Shown: positions 54,720 to 62,606 of the stretch, one piece after another | How positions within the stretch are numbered: position 1 is the stretch's first letter | Layout of the letters: each line of letters begins with the position of its first letter | DNA from: Ktedonobacter robiniae | GTDB taxonomy: Bacteria; Chloroflexota; Ktedonobacteria; Ktedonobacterales; Ktedonobacteraceae | Assembly: GCF_016587375.1 (NCBI RefSeq) | Contig: NZ_BNJG01000001.1 | Span: 2,851,001-2,915,000, forward strand | Length of the DNA stretch: 64,000 nt | Direction of reading: 5' to 3' | Position numbers and translations under genes: made by a program | Notes under the pieces: generated by a model | What the model saw: only the letters and a program-made list of their open reading frames with translations | Told to the model about the DNA's origin: nothing | The model's database searches: none

Positions 54720-55232
54720 CTAACTCCGTTGCTCTGGCGTAAAGGAGACGGTGCCGCTTTTGCCGCCGCTCTTCTGTGCGACATAGGCCTGCTCCAGAGT
54801 AATTGTGGTGTCGAGTCCTTTACACATATCATAGATCGTCAGGGCGGCTACAGTAACGGCGGTGAGTGCTTCAACATCGACACCTGTTTTATAGGTTGTG
54901 CGGGTGCGCCCCTCAATCGAGATACATCCCTGCTCGCTATCAAGGAGAAAATGGAGATCAATATGCGTCATTGGCAGTGGATGGCAGAGTGGAATGAGCT
55001 GTGGAGTCTGCTTGGCGGCCATGATGCCCGCGATCTTTGCGGTCTCCAGGACGCTCCCTTTCGAGACCTGGTTGTGTTCAATTAAGCGGACGGTTTCGGG
55101 CTGCATGCGTATGCGTCCCTTGGCGATGGCCTCTCGCATCGTATCGGGACGGGTGGTCACATCGACCATGTGGATATTGCCCTGTTCGTCCAGGTGTGTC
55201 AGTTGCTGTGGTTTATCGATTGGCGAAGACAT
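54720..55232 (-). CDS. moaC: Cyclic pyranopterin monophosphate synthase
   Basis: MoaC, with MoaA, makes cyclic pyranopterin monophosphate from GTP in molybdenum-cofactor synthesis. The 170-residue protein has the family blocks HMVDVTTRPDTMREAIAKG, KGSVLETAKIAGIMAAKQT, LIPLCHPLPMTHIDL, TYKTGVDVEALTAVTVAALTIYDMCK and KSGGKSG. Length is as expected. No other moa gene is adjacent; fdhD at 61682 is the only related gene in the window. Confidence 0.96.
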   Translation of the reverse strand: MSSPIDKPQQLTHLDEQGNIHMVDVTTRPDTMREAIAKGRIRMQPETVRLIEHNQVSKGSVLETAKIAGIMAAKQTPQLIPLCHPLPMTHIDLHFLLDSEQGCISIEGRTRTTYKTGVDVEALTAVTVAALTIYDMCKGLDTTITLEQAYVAQKSGGKSGTVSFTPEQRS

Positions 55233-55307
55233 AAAGCGACCTCCTTTTGTGTCCTCCAGTATAACGTACCCTTGTAGTGCTTGTCACTCTCACAAAAGAA
55301 GATTCTG

Positions 55308-55377
55308 GCTAGTAGGTGGTGTGGTATAGTTGTTCGCTACTGGTGTACGCGGCCACTGTACTACACCACCTACTAGC
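55308..55377. terminator. 22-bp inverted repeat abutting a stop codon
   Basis: Arms 55308-55329 and 55356-55377 pair with two mismatches (both tolerable as G-U pairs on one strand). The right end touches the stop codon of the second HTH-TPR gene (55378). Confidence 0.75.
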
Positions 55378-56736
55378 TTACTTGCCAACCTTTTGGCGGC
55401 TCTGGAAAGCGCGGCGGAAGTAGGCGAAGGCCTCGCGTTCCTTGCCATTCTCCTCAAGCAGTTGCGCGTAATGCACAGATTCATTGGCCAGTTCTTCGTG
55501 GCGTTCCAGGTGTTCAAGAATATGCAGGCCCTTGATGAAGTCTTCATCGCCCCGAGCCCGTTTCCCCTGGGCATAAGCGATGCGCCCAAGAACAATATAG
55601 GTCTCCGCACCGATGATATTGTCTTCAAATTCATCAGCGAGCGCCTTGCTCTTCTGGGCAAAGGCGTAAGCCTGCTCATAGTCTTGCTGGGCAAAGTACC
55701 AGGAGGCATTAGTAATGTAGAGGCTTGCGAGCGAGAGTGGGTCGAGCGCGCGGAGGCGTTCTTCTTGTTGAAGCACATTGTCCAGAAATGAGCGAGCCTG
55801 CTCTGAATCGTTTTTGAGTATTGCTTGGCCCAGATAGTAGTACACTTCGCTTCTCAGTTGAGCAAGTTGGGCCTGGTTTGTGAGATAGAGGCTCTTAAAA
55901 GCGTAAAGAGTAGCAAGATCATACTCTTTACTGATGCTGTGATGGCGAATGATATCGAGGTAGGCTCCATGATTCTGAGAGGAGTTGATCTCAGGGCCGA
56001 TGGCATCAAGGGCTTTACGGAAGGCGTCAATGGCTAGATCCAGGTTCTCTTGCTGGGTGTAATATTGTCCTATCTGCATGTGTAACTGTGTTGCAAAGAA
56101 GGGATCAACGGGAATGGGTGAGGTTTCCAGGACGTTGAGGCAACGTTGAAAGGAGAGGAGCGCCTGGCTGTAGTTACGCATGACATTGTAGGCGAGAGCA
56201 AGCAGGTAGAGTATGCGTAGCGTCAAGTAATGATCGTTGAGTTCTTTGGCGATTTGCAAGGCTTCATTAAATACATACTCGGCTTGCTGGAATTGAGCAT
56301 TTTTGAAGTGTGACCAGCCTGTAAGGAACCGATGGCGCAAGAACTGGGGACGTTTGAGGCGTTTTAAGGGAATACGATTGAGTTGTGCGAGTGCATGAGC
56401 GGTATTTCCTTCATGCAAAGAGACATTGATCTCTATAAATGCGAGATCGATTTCTTCTTCTTCCCGTTCTGGGAGTGGAAAGAGACTATTCGCACGATCC
56501 TCTGCCTGAGATCGGTTAGGCAGAAGTTGTGTAGAAGAGAGGCCAAGGCGAGTCGCCAGGATCTCCAGGGCGCGCAAAGAAGGGTGGATTTGTCCACGCT
56601 CAATGGCTGAGATGTAGCTGACAGAAAAATCAGGAGCTGCGAGCTGGCTCTGCGTCAAGTGTTGCGCAATGCGAGCGGTTCGCAATTTTTCTCCTACCGA
56701 TTTTCCAATTTTGCTTGACGTTTGTTCAGGGGACAT
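55378..56736 (-). CDS. XRE-type HTH regulator with TPR repeats, paralogue 2
   Basis: The 452-residue protein is colinear with the one at 51122. Residues 15-75 hold the HTH (LRTARIAQHLTQSQLAAPDFSVSYISAIERGQIHPSLRALEILATRL), followed by TPR-like helical pairs to the end (for example YNVMRNYSQALLSFQRCLNVL, QIGQYYTQQENLDLAIDAFRKAL). The HTH is better conserved between the paralogues than the TPR part, as expected when DNA sites are similar but ligands differ. It lies opposite to paralogue 1, so the two bracket the sigma-like pair and moaC. Confidence 0.87.
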   Translation of the reverse strand: MSPEQTSSKIGKSVGEKLRTARIAQHLTQSQLAAPDFSVSYISAIERGQIHPSLRALEILATRLGLSSTQLLPNRSQAEDRANSLFPLPEREEEEIDLAFIEINVSLHEGNTAHALAQLNRIPLKRLKRPQFLRHRFLTGWSHFKNAQFQQAEYVFNEALQIAKELNDHYLTLRILYLLALAYNVMRNYSQALLSFQRCLNVLETSPIPVDPFFATQLHMQIGQYYTQQENLDLAIDAFRKALDAIGPEINSSQNHGAYLDIIRHHSISKEYDLATLYAFKSLYLTNQAQLAQLRSEVYYYLGQAILKNDSEQARSFLDNVLQQEERLRALDPLSLASLYITNASWYFAQQDYEQAYAFAQKSKALADEFEDNIIGAETYIVLGRIAYAQGKRARGDEDFIKGLHILEHLERHEELANESVHYAQLLEENGKEREAFAYFRRAFQSRQKVGK

Positions 56737-56923
56737 AGTTGCCTCCTACATAGTTCTTGCAAATTTTATCCATAAATACACAAAAGGTACTTTCAAATAT
56801 ATTGTAAAGTACAATTATGTTTTCTGTCAATACGCTAATGCAATAAATATTGTAAAGATAAATTGTAAAGTCAGGCTTGTGTTACAAGTAAAGTCGCTTT
56901 GCGAACAAACACGTCTATCAACA

Positions 56924-56932
56924 TGCTATAAT
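56924..56932 (+). promoter_or_regulatory. Extended -10 promoter for the aroC leader
   Basis: TGCTATAAT is a perfect extended -10 element (TGN followed by TATAAT at 56927-56932). No good -35 box lies at 17 nt; TTGCGA at 56899 is too far. Transcription should start near 56939, giving a leader of about 340 nt before aroC. Confidence 0.6.
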
Positions 56933-56938
56933 GATTCC

Positions 56939-57100
56939 TAAGAGAGAGCGAACGTATATCTTTAAATGCCGCTGAAACCTGTACATTAGAAACGTACAGG
57001 AGTAATCGAGCAGCGATATAGAGCAAATCTGAAGTAGGACGTAGCTGGCTGAAGCCGAATATGCTCTCATCCCTCGCAGCGACAGATTTCAGGTTTATTG
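56939..57100 (+). ncRNA. Candidate structured leader or small RNA upstream of aroC
   Basis: Several complementary segments nest here: CCTGTAC / GTACAGG (56979-57000), CGAG / CTCG (57007, 57074), AGAGCA / TGCTCT (57020, 57062) and GGCT-GA-AGCC (57047-57056). AAATCTG / CAGATTT (57025, 57083) and AAACCTG / CAGGTTT (56975, 57090) are alternatives to some of these. Mutually exclusive pairs suggest a switch or a small RNA. I recognise no known riboswitch or 6S consensus. Its strong promoter and distance to aroC support a transcribed RNA. Confidence 0.4.
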
Positions 57101-57282
57101 TGTAGGTTGTAGAAAAAATCGTTCTAACTTGTAGAGTAAACGACCTCCAGCAGTATTTTTGGTGTTAGAAATATATAGCACAAGTGGGGATGACGCATTT
57201 TCAAGAACAGCGAGATGCTATAAAATAAGCTAGATGCGTAGTTGAGTAGGCAAGTCAAAGAAAAAAGAGAGTTTAAAAAAAT

Positions 57283-58434
57283 ATGTTCCGTTTTTTGACC
57301 GCAGGTGAGTCGCATGGTCCCTGTCTGACGATTGTTGTTGAAGGATTGCCCGCTGGATTGCAGGTAGAGAAGGCGCTGGTAGACGCTGATTTGCGCAGGC
57401 GCCAGGGAGGCTATGGCCGGGGTGGACGCATGAAGATCGAGAAGGATGAGATCCGCTTCCTCTCCGGTGTGCGTCATGGAAAGACCCTCGGCTCGCCCAT
57501 TACCATGCAGATCGAGAATCGTGACTGGGTGAACTGGGAAGAGCGCATGAATGCCGCTCCTGTCGAGGCTGAGATGGAGACAGTCACGCGTGTGCGTCCA
57601 GGGCATGCCGACTTTACTGGGGCGATCAAATATGGGCAGGATGATGTACGTAATATTATTGAGCGTTCTAGTTCACGAGAGACAGCCTCGCGCGTCGCCA
57701 TTGGTGGACTCTGCCGCCAGTTTCTAGCACAGTTTGGTATTGAGATCCATAGCCATGTCCTCTCCGTCGTCAATATTGGCTACGAAGAAGAGCGCGCGCT
57801 GACACCTGAAGGCTACTCTCCCGAGATGTGGGAGGCGGTTGAAGCCTCGCCAATGCGCTGCGCGAGCCCAGAACTGACCGAGAAGATGATCGCGCGTATT
57901 CTGGAGGCCAAGCGCGCAGGCGATACCTGTGGTGGTGTATTTGAGGTTGTCGCCTTCGGAGTACCCATTGGCCTGGGAAGCTACAGCCAGTGGGATCGCC
58001 GCTTGAGCACTCGCATCGGCATGGCCCTGATGAGCATTCCCTCGACCAAGGGCGTTGAAATTGGCGCGGGCTTTGGCGCGACGCGTAAGACTGGCTCTCA
58101 GGTCCATGACGTCTTGCGCCGCTCGTCTGAGGGAGCCTGGTCGCACCTGACGAATAACGCGGGTGGCATTGAGGGTGGTATCTCCAATGGAGAGCCCATC
58201 GTTGCCCGCGTCGGCGTCAAGCCCATTCCTAGCCTGGCGCATCCGTTGCCCTCGGTCGACCTGGCAACCGGCGAGAACATCGATCAGAGCCGCTACGAGC
58301 GCAGTGATGTCTGTGTCGTTCCCGCGGCTGGCGTTGTCGGCGAGGCTATGCTGACCGCTGTCCTGACCGAGGCCATGCTGGAGAAGTATGGTGGCGACAG
58401 CATGGAGGAAATGCTGCGCCATTATCGGGCCTAG
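57283..58434 (+). CDS. aroC: Chorismate synthase
   Basis: AroC makes chorismate from EPSP, the last shikimate step, in the cytosol with reduced FMN. The 383 residues fit the family. Signatures are AGESHGPCLTIVVEGLPAGL at the start, RRQGGYGRGGRMKIEKDE near 38-55, and RPGHADFTGAIKYGQDDVRNIIERSSSRETASRVAIGG near 105-142. IEGGISNGEPIVARVGVKPI and VPAAGVVGEAM come later. Start ATG begins MFRFLTAGESHG. No other aro gene is adjacent. Confidence 0.97.
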   Translation: MFRFLTAGESHGPCLTIVVEGLPAGLQVEKALVDADLRRRQGGYGRGGRMKIEKDEIRFLSGVRHGKTLGSPITMQIENRDWVNWEERMNAAPVEAEMETVTRVRPGHADFTGAIKYGQDDVRNIIERSSSRETASRVAIGGLCRQFLAQFGIEIHSHVLSVVNIGYEEERALTPEGYSPEMWEAVEASPMRCASPELTEKMIARILEAKRAGDTCGGVFEVVAFGVPIGLGSYSQWDRRLSTRIGMALMSIPSTKGVEIGAGFGATRKTGSQVHDVLRRSSEGAWSHLTNNAGGIEGGISNGEPIVARVGVKPIPSLAHPLPSVDLATGENIDQSRYERSDVCVVPAAGVVGEAMLTAVLTEAMLEKYGGDSMEEMLRHYRA

Positions 58435-58556
58435 AAACGTTTATATTACTAGAGGTATCGCCACAATTACCCACAACATTGCAAAATAGTGTGTAAGAAT
58501 GATACATTCCTATAAATGCGTATACTGCTCTGCGAAAGTTGATGGGAACGGTGGGG

Positions 58557-58612
58557 AGTGCAGAGGGGCGTCAGCCCCTCTGCACTCAAATTCCCTGCCG
58601 CCGCAGGCGGCA
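58557..58612. terminator. Two adjacent hairpins between aroC and the PBP gene
   Basis: AGTGCAGAGGGGC / GCCCCTCTGCACT (58557-58586, 13 bp perfect) is followed by TGCCGCC-GCA-GGCGGCA (58596-58612) and AAAAAG. The second resembles the small constant motif beside other long hairpins. Confidence 0.65.
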
Positions 58613-58706
58613 AAAAGCCTTTCTGATAAAGATTGACAGAGCAATAGCATACATGCTGTAAAGAAAAAGGCAGTCGTGGACGCTGTCTGCACATTTGAGG
58701 ACATAA

Positions 58707-60338
58707 ATGAACATAAGCCACGGTATTCGCCGTATCACGCAATTGTTCCTGGTCTTGTTTCTAGCTATGAGCGCAGGCCTGGTCTACTGGCAGGTCGCGG
58801 TCGCCGACCAGGTGACCTCCAACCCGCGCAATTTGCGTAGCTGTATGAGTACCAGCGTGCCACAGCGCGGACGCATTTTCGATCGCAACGGCGTCCTATT
58901 GGCCGACTCACAGCCGGACCCACAGGCCTGTGGTGGCTTCGTACGCCATTACTACGAACCCTCGCTCGCGGGCTTGATTGGTTACTATCCCGGGCCATAC
59001 TTCCTGGCCACGGGACTGGAAGCCAAATTTGACGACTATCTCTCCGGGCGTGTCGGCATGACGTCATTAGATAACCAGGTAAATAAGACGCTGCACCGCT
59101 CGCCCGTGGGCGACGATATCTATCTCACGATAGATGTGCGTATCCAGCGCATTTTGGTGCAGCACTTTAATCAGCAAGCCCCCGTTGATAACGTCAACTC
59201 TTTTGCCTCGGATCGTGGCTCGGCCATGGTCATGGACCCCCATACAGGTGAGGTCCTGGCCATATATAGTAGCCCGGGCTATGATCCCAACAAAATGGCG
59301 CAGACGCTCACTCATGCCAGCCTCTCCTACTACAACCAGATGGTCAATGATCCAGAGCGGCCCCTGGTCTTCCGTCCCACCCAGGGCCAGTATGTACCAG
59401 GTTCAACCTATAAGGCCATGACCCTGATGGCGGGTATCGACTCGGGAGCGACCTCCCTGGAGCAGACTTACGATCCAAAGTTTACGATGGGACCAGTCAC
59501 GCTGGGTCAGCACCTCTTTACACCTGCGGTAAGTAACATTAATGGTTTTACGAATCCTAACGCGCATGTCTCGACGAATTATGGCTTCTCGCACTCAGAC
59601 AATATCCTCTTTGCCAAAATCGGCGACGATATGGGTGTTGATTCCTGGTTGGCGTACAACAAGAAGTTCATGGTGGGCGAGAAGATCCCCTTTGAATTGC
59701 CCGTCGCTGTCAGCCGGGTGACCAAAACCGATGGGACGCTCGACGAGAACACCCTGGTTGACAATGCCTTTGGTCAGGGCGTCGACTTTGTGACCCCTTT
59801 CCAGATGGCGATGATCGACAATATCGCAGCCAATGATGGGCAACTGATGCAGCCCACCGTCTTGAGCAAGGTCGCCACGCGTGATAAGGCGCCGGTCAAG
59901 ACCTTCTCACCTCAGACGCTAGGCGATGCCCAGATCAAGCAGTCAACGGCCATTGCTACGCGCCAAGCCATGTTTGGTGTGGTACAGTGTGGCTCTGGCA
60001 ATAATGATTTCGTTCACGGTGCTATGCTATCGACTTCGCCCTGGAATATCATCGGCAAAACTGGTACTGCCGAGCTTGGTGGTGGACAGCCTGCCCATGG
60101 CTGGCTGATCACCCAGGCTCCCTATGATTGGCAGCAATCTGATAAAATGCCGGCTCTGACAATTGTGGCCATGAAAGAGAATGGTGGTGAGGGCGCGAAC
60201 GCTGTTGGCCCCATGATCACCAACACCTATAACGACATCTTTAACCAGCATCTGGTGAAGGTAGATCTGCCGCCCGCGGCGCCGTCAATCACCGGGTCGA
60301 CCATGAACTACTGTCATAATATTGCGCATCTGTTGTAA
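58707..60338 (+). CDS. Class B penicillin-binding protein (peptidoglycan transpeptidase)
   Basis: The 543-residue protein cross-links peptidoglycan outside the membrane. One N-terminal transmembrane helix (about 10-32) is followed by the dimerisation-type region (RGRIFDRNGVLLADS). The transpeptidase domain has Ser233-x-x-Lys236 in PGSTYKAM, SDN in SHSDNILFAKIG and KTGTAE near 451. The overall pattern resembles actinobacterial PbpA. No ftsW or rodA partner is adjacent. Convergent with the Fur-family gene. Confidence 0.93.
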   Translation: MNISHGIRRITQLFLVLFLAMSAGLVYWQVAVADQVTSNPRNLRSCMSTSVPQRGRIFDRNGVLLADSQPDPQACGGFVRHYYEPSLAGLIGYYPGPYFLATGLEAKFDDYLSGRVGMTSLDNQVNKTLHRSPVGDDIYLTIDVRIQRILVQHFNQQAPVDNVNSFASDRGSAMVMDPHTGEVLAIYSSPGYDPNKMAQTLTHASLSYYNQMVNDPERPLVFRPTQGQYVPGSTYKAMTLMAGIDSGATSLEQTYDPKFTMGPVTLGQHLFTPAVSNINGFTNPNAHVSTNYGFSHSDNILFAKIGDDMGVDSWLAYNKKFMVGEKIPFELPVAVSRVTKTDGTLDENTLVDNAFGQGVDFVTPFQMAMIDNIAANDGQLMQPTVLSKVATRDKAPVKTFSPQTLGDAQIKQSTAIATRQAMFGVVQCGSGNNDFVHGAMLSTSPWNIIGKTGTAELGGGQPAHGWLITQAPYDWQQSDKMPALTIVAMKENGGEGANAVGPMITNTYNDIFNQHLVKVDLPPAAPSITGSTMNYCHNIAHLL

Positions 60339-60355
60339 TAAGCTAAGAGACCATA

Positions 60356-60409
60356 CAAATAGAGAGCAGAGGCTTTCAGTTTCGGCTGAAAGCCTCTGCT
60401 CTCTATTTG
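60356..60409. terminator. Perfect 24-bp hairpin between convergent genes
   Basis: Arms 60356-60379 and 60386-60409 are complementary around a 6-nt loop. It lies 18 nt after the PBP stop and 56 nt after the Fur-family stop on minus. Confidence 0.82.
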
Positions 60410-60464
60410 CAATATTTTCTGGTGCCCTGCGGTGTCTTGGCTAGGGCAAGAGTTGGATTTAAGG

Positions 60465-60914
60465 CTACTGCTTATCCTGTGTGAGCTGCTTCAAGCAATC
60501 ATCACAGTAACCAGAGGCCAGCAGGTCAAGGGTAACCTCGTGGAAGCCATACATGTGTGCCAGTTTCTCGTGTAGATCTCCCAGGAGAGCCGTATCCAGG
60601 TGAATGGTATGTTGACACTGGCGACAGACGAGGTGGTGGTGATGAATATGGTCCTGGACCGCCTCATAATAGAGCTGTCCGCCTGGTAAGTGGGCGGAGC
60701 GAATCAAGCCCAATTTTTGCAATAGTTCCAGTGTGCGATAGATTGTTGAGAGACTGACATAGGGATTGCGCTCCTGGACTCGCTGGGCTATCTCCTCGAC
60801 GCGTAGATGGGCATCGGCATCCTGAATCACACTCAAAATCATATGACGTTGAGGCGTGAGGCGATAGCCACGTTTACGCAACAGTTCGTTGCCCATACGA
60901 ACATAATGATGCAT
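60465..60914 (-). CDS. Fur-family metal-responsive repressor
   Basis: The 149-residue protein has the winged helix RLTPQRHMILSVIQDADAHLRVEEIAQRV and VSLSTIYRTLELLQKLGLI. The metal-binding region HIHHHHLVCRQC follows, and a second CDDC pair completes a structural zinc site. Fur, Zur and PerR share this layout; the metal cannot be read by eye. The start at ATG 60914 follows GGGA. A longer frame to 61100 only reads through the 29-bp palindrome upstream and is not used. Confidence 0.93.
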   Translation of the reverse strand: MHHYVRMGNELLRKRGYRLTPQRHMILSVIQDADAHLRVEEIAQRVQERNPYVSLSTIYRTLELLQKLGLIRSAHLPGGQLYYEAVQDHIHHHHLVCRQCQHTIHLDTALLGDLHEKLAHMYGFHEVTLDLLASGYCDDCLKQLTQDKQ

Positions 60915-61052
60915 AGCAGTTCCCTTACCTGACTGGACTGGATTGAAATTATACTTTGAGCCTATCCTAGCACCCCACACATAAAGCGTCAATGTAGGTA
61001 TAGTGAGTGTCAGGGCTTTCCATCTCCTGGTTCGGCTCGCTACGCTCCCCTC

Positions 61053-61113
61053 GGGGTAAGGGGGTGTGGATGGAAAACGGCAAAGCCGTTTTCCATCCAC
61101 ACCCCCTTACCCC
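61053..61113. repeat. Perfect 29-bp hairpin with adjacent constant motif
   Basis: Arms 61053-61081 and 61085-61113 match fully around AAA. It is followed at 61114-61131 by TGAGCGCCGTAGGCGCGA, the constant motif found beside other hairpins of the window. Its outer arm GGGGTAAGGGGGTGTGGATG resembles the arm of the hairpin at 2-66 (GGGTAAGGGTGTGTGGATG), the only pair of hairpins here whose outer arms look related. Confidence 0.85.
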
Positions 61114-61267
61114 TGAGCGCCGTAGGCGCGAAAGGTCAGCGAAAAGTATATGCAGAACAGAAAAAGGCCACCGTTTATTCTCATAATAGAAGCTGAAGGA
61201 AACGCTAAAAGCAGGTATTCTTAACACCAACAAAGCGTTGATATGCATGCTAGATAGAGAGGAATAT

Positions 61268-61552
61268 ATGATACACTGGGAGCACAGATACCTTCTGGGA
61301 ACCATGATCTTTACTGTCGCGGGCGACGTAGTACGTGACTTTGATGATGAGTACGAGGCTTGGCGCTGGCTGGAGCAAGAGGGCTGGGGCCTGGCCGCGA
61401 TTGAGCCGCCAGATCCCGTGCGTCCGGGAGCCTGCAAATACTATTTTCGTCGCCGTGTACGAGAGCAGAGCCAGCAGACACGCGCAACTGCGGAATATGA
61501 AGCTTTCGATAGCAGATATGCAGAGAAACAGGAGCGCCGCTGGCGCTACTAG
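61268..61552 (+). CDS. Small hypothetical protein (94 aa)
   Basis: ATG 61268 lies 5 nt after GAGAGG. The protein starts MIHWEHRYLLGTMIFTVAGD, has an aromatic-rich acidic middle (YEAWRWLEQEGWGL) and ends basic (YYFRRRVREQ...RRWRY). I recognise no family. It lies alone between two hairpins. Earlier in-frame starts (61238) have no ribosome binding site. It is probably a real cytosolic protein given its regular amino-acid use. Confidence 0.5.
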   Translation: MIHWEHRYLLGTMIFTVAGDVVRDFDDEYEAWRWLEQEGWGLAAIEPPDPVRPGACKYYFRRRVREQSQQTRATAEYEAFDSRYAEKQERRWRY

Positions 61553-61580
61553 AACATTATACGAAAACCACGAGCGGCGC

Positions 61581-61619
61581 GATATGTAGACGCGTGCTTT
61601 AGCAGCGCGCCTACATATC
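61581..61619. terminator. Imperfect hairpin after the small hypothetical gene
   Basis: GATATGTAG plus GCGCG-type inner stem pairs with CGCGCCTACATATC, with one mismatch and one bulge around TTTA. It lies 28 nt after the stop codon. Confidence 0.6.
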
Positions 61620-61681
61620 ACAGCGCAGCTCAATGATTCGGCATCTTGCTCTGGTTCTCATTTATAAGAGTGGAGAGAGAC

Positions 61682-62560
61682 GTGAGTACGCAGCGTGATT
61701 TGTGGCGTTCGGAGCTGGATCCAGAGCGCATCGTACAAATGACAGTCAATCACTGGCAGGAGATGGAGCACCATGAGCGCGAAGATGTCCTGGCAGTAGA
61801 GGAGCCCTTTGAGGTCCGGATCAATGGCGAGAGCCTGGCCGTAATTATGCGTACTCCTGGGCATGATAAAGAACTGGCTCTGGGTTTTCTCTTTAGCGAA
61901 GGTATACTCTCCACCATTGATGATATTGAAGGCATTGAAAGCGCAGTAGATAGCGATGGCTTGCCACTGGAGAACGTCATCAATGTGCGTCTACGCCAGC
62001 CAGGTAATGCCGCAAGTGAGACCAGTTGTGATCTGCCAGGTGGCGTAAGTTTTGAACGCCATTTCGCCGTCTCATCTAGCTGTGGTCTCTGTGGAAAGAA
62101 CAGCATCGCCTCGCTGCTGCAAGACGCTCCACCTCTAGAGCAAGACACCCTGCAAGTTTCTGCCAAGACGTTATATATGCTCGCGCAACGTCTGCGCGAG
62201 CAACAGGCGGTATTTAGTCATACGGGAGGTTTGCATGCCGCTGGCCTCTTCTCGCTTCGTGGCGAACTCCAGCTCTTGCGCGAAGATATTGGACGGCATA
62301 ATGCGGTAGACAAGTTGATCGGACATGGATTCTTACATAAAGGCTTGCCGTATCGCGAGAACCTCCTCCTGGTCAGCGGTCGCACCTCATTTGAAATAAT
62401 CCAGAAAGCCCTCCAGGCGCGTATCCCCTATGTGATAGCCATCTCAGCCCCCTCAAGCCTGGCTGTTGACCTGGCCGAAAAGAGTAACATGACGCTGGTA
62501 GGCTTCTTGCGCGGCCACTCTATGAATATTTACACGCATCCAGAGCGCATTACTCTATAG
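61682..62560 (+). CDS. fdhD: Formate dehydrogenase accessory sulfurtransferase
   Basis: FdhD passes sulfur to the molybdenum cofactor of formate dehydrogenase in the cytosol. The 292-residue protein has AVEEPFEVRINGESLAVIMRTPGHDKELALGFLFSEGI, SSSCGLCGKNSI with the catalytic Cys pair near 134-138, and SHTGGLHAAGLF and EDIGRHNAVDKLIG, all family blocks. I start at GTG 61682, behind GGAGAG; the upstream frame to 61646 has no site. Together with moaC it implies molybdoenzymes in this organism. No formate dehydrogenase gene is in the window. Confidence 0.95.
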   Translation: MSTQRDLWRSELDPERIVQMTVNHWQEMEHHEREDVLAVEEPFEVRINGESLAVIMRTPGHDKELALGFLFSEGILSTIDDIEGIESAVDSDGLPLENVINVRLRQPGNAASETSCDLPGGVSFERHFAVSSSCGLCGKNSIASLLQDAPPLEQDTLQVSAKTLYMLAQRLREQQAVFSHTGGLHAAGLFSLRGELQLLREDIGRHNAVDKLIGHGFLHKGLPYRENLLLVSGRTSFEIIQKALQARIPYVIAISAPSSLAVDLAEKSNMTLVGFLRGHSMNIYTHPERITL

Positions 62561-62571
62561 TTAGGGGCTGC

Positions 62572-62600
62572 TTGCGAGCGTATGAGGGGTGGGGTATAAT
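62572..62600 (+). promoter_or_regulatory. Promoter of mnmE, probably giving a leaderless mRNA
   Basis: TTGCGA (62572-62577) and TATAAT (62595-62600) are spaced 17 bp. The start codon follows the -10 box by only 6 nt, so transcription should begin at or near the ATG. No Shine-Dalgarno sequence fits in between. Confidence 0.6.
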
Positions 62601-62606
62601 CCTGCC

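Noticed and set aside
60940..60965. Fur-type operator upstream of the Fur-family gene
   Set aside because: The AT-rich stretch TTGAAATTATACTTTGA is only weakly palindromic and does not match a Fur, Zur or PerR box well enough.
60915..61100. N-terminal extension of the Fur-family protein
   Set aside because: The extra 62 codons read through the 29-bp palindrome and do not resemble Fur; ATG 60914 fits the family start.
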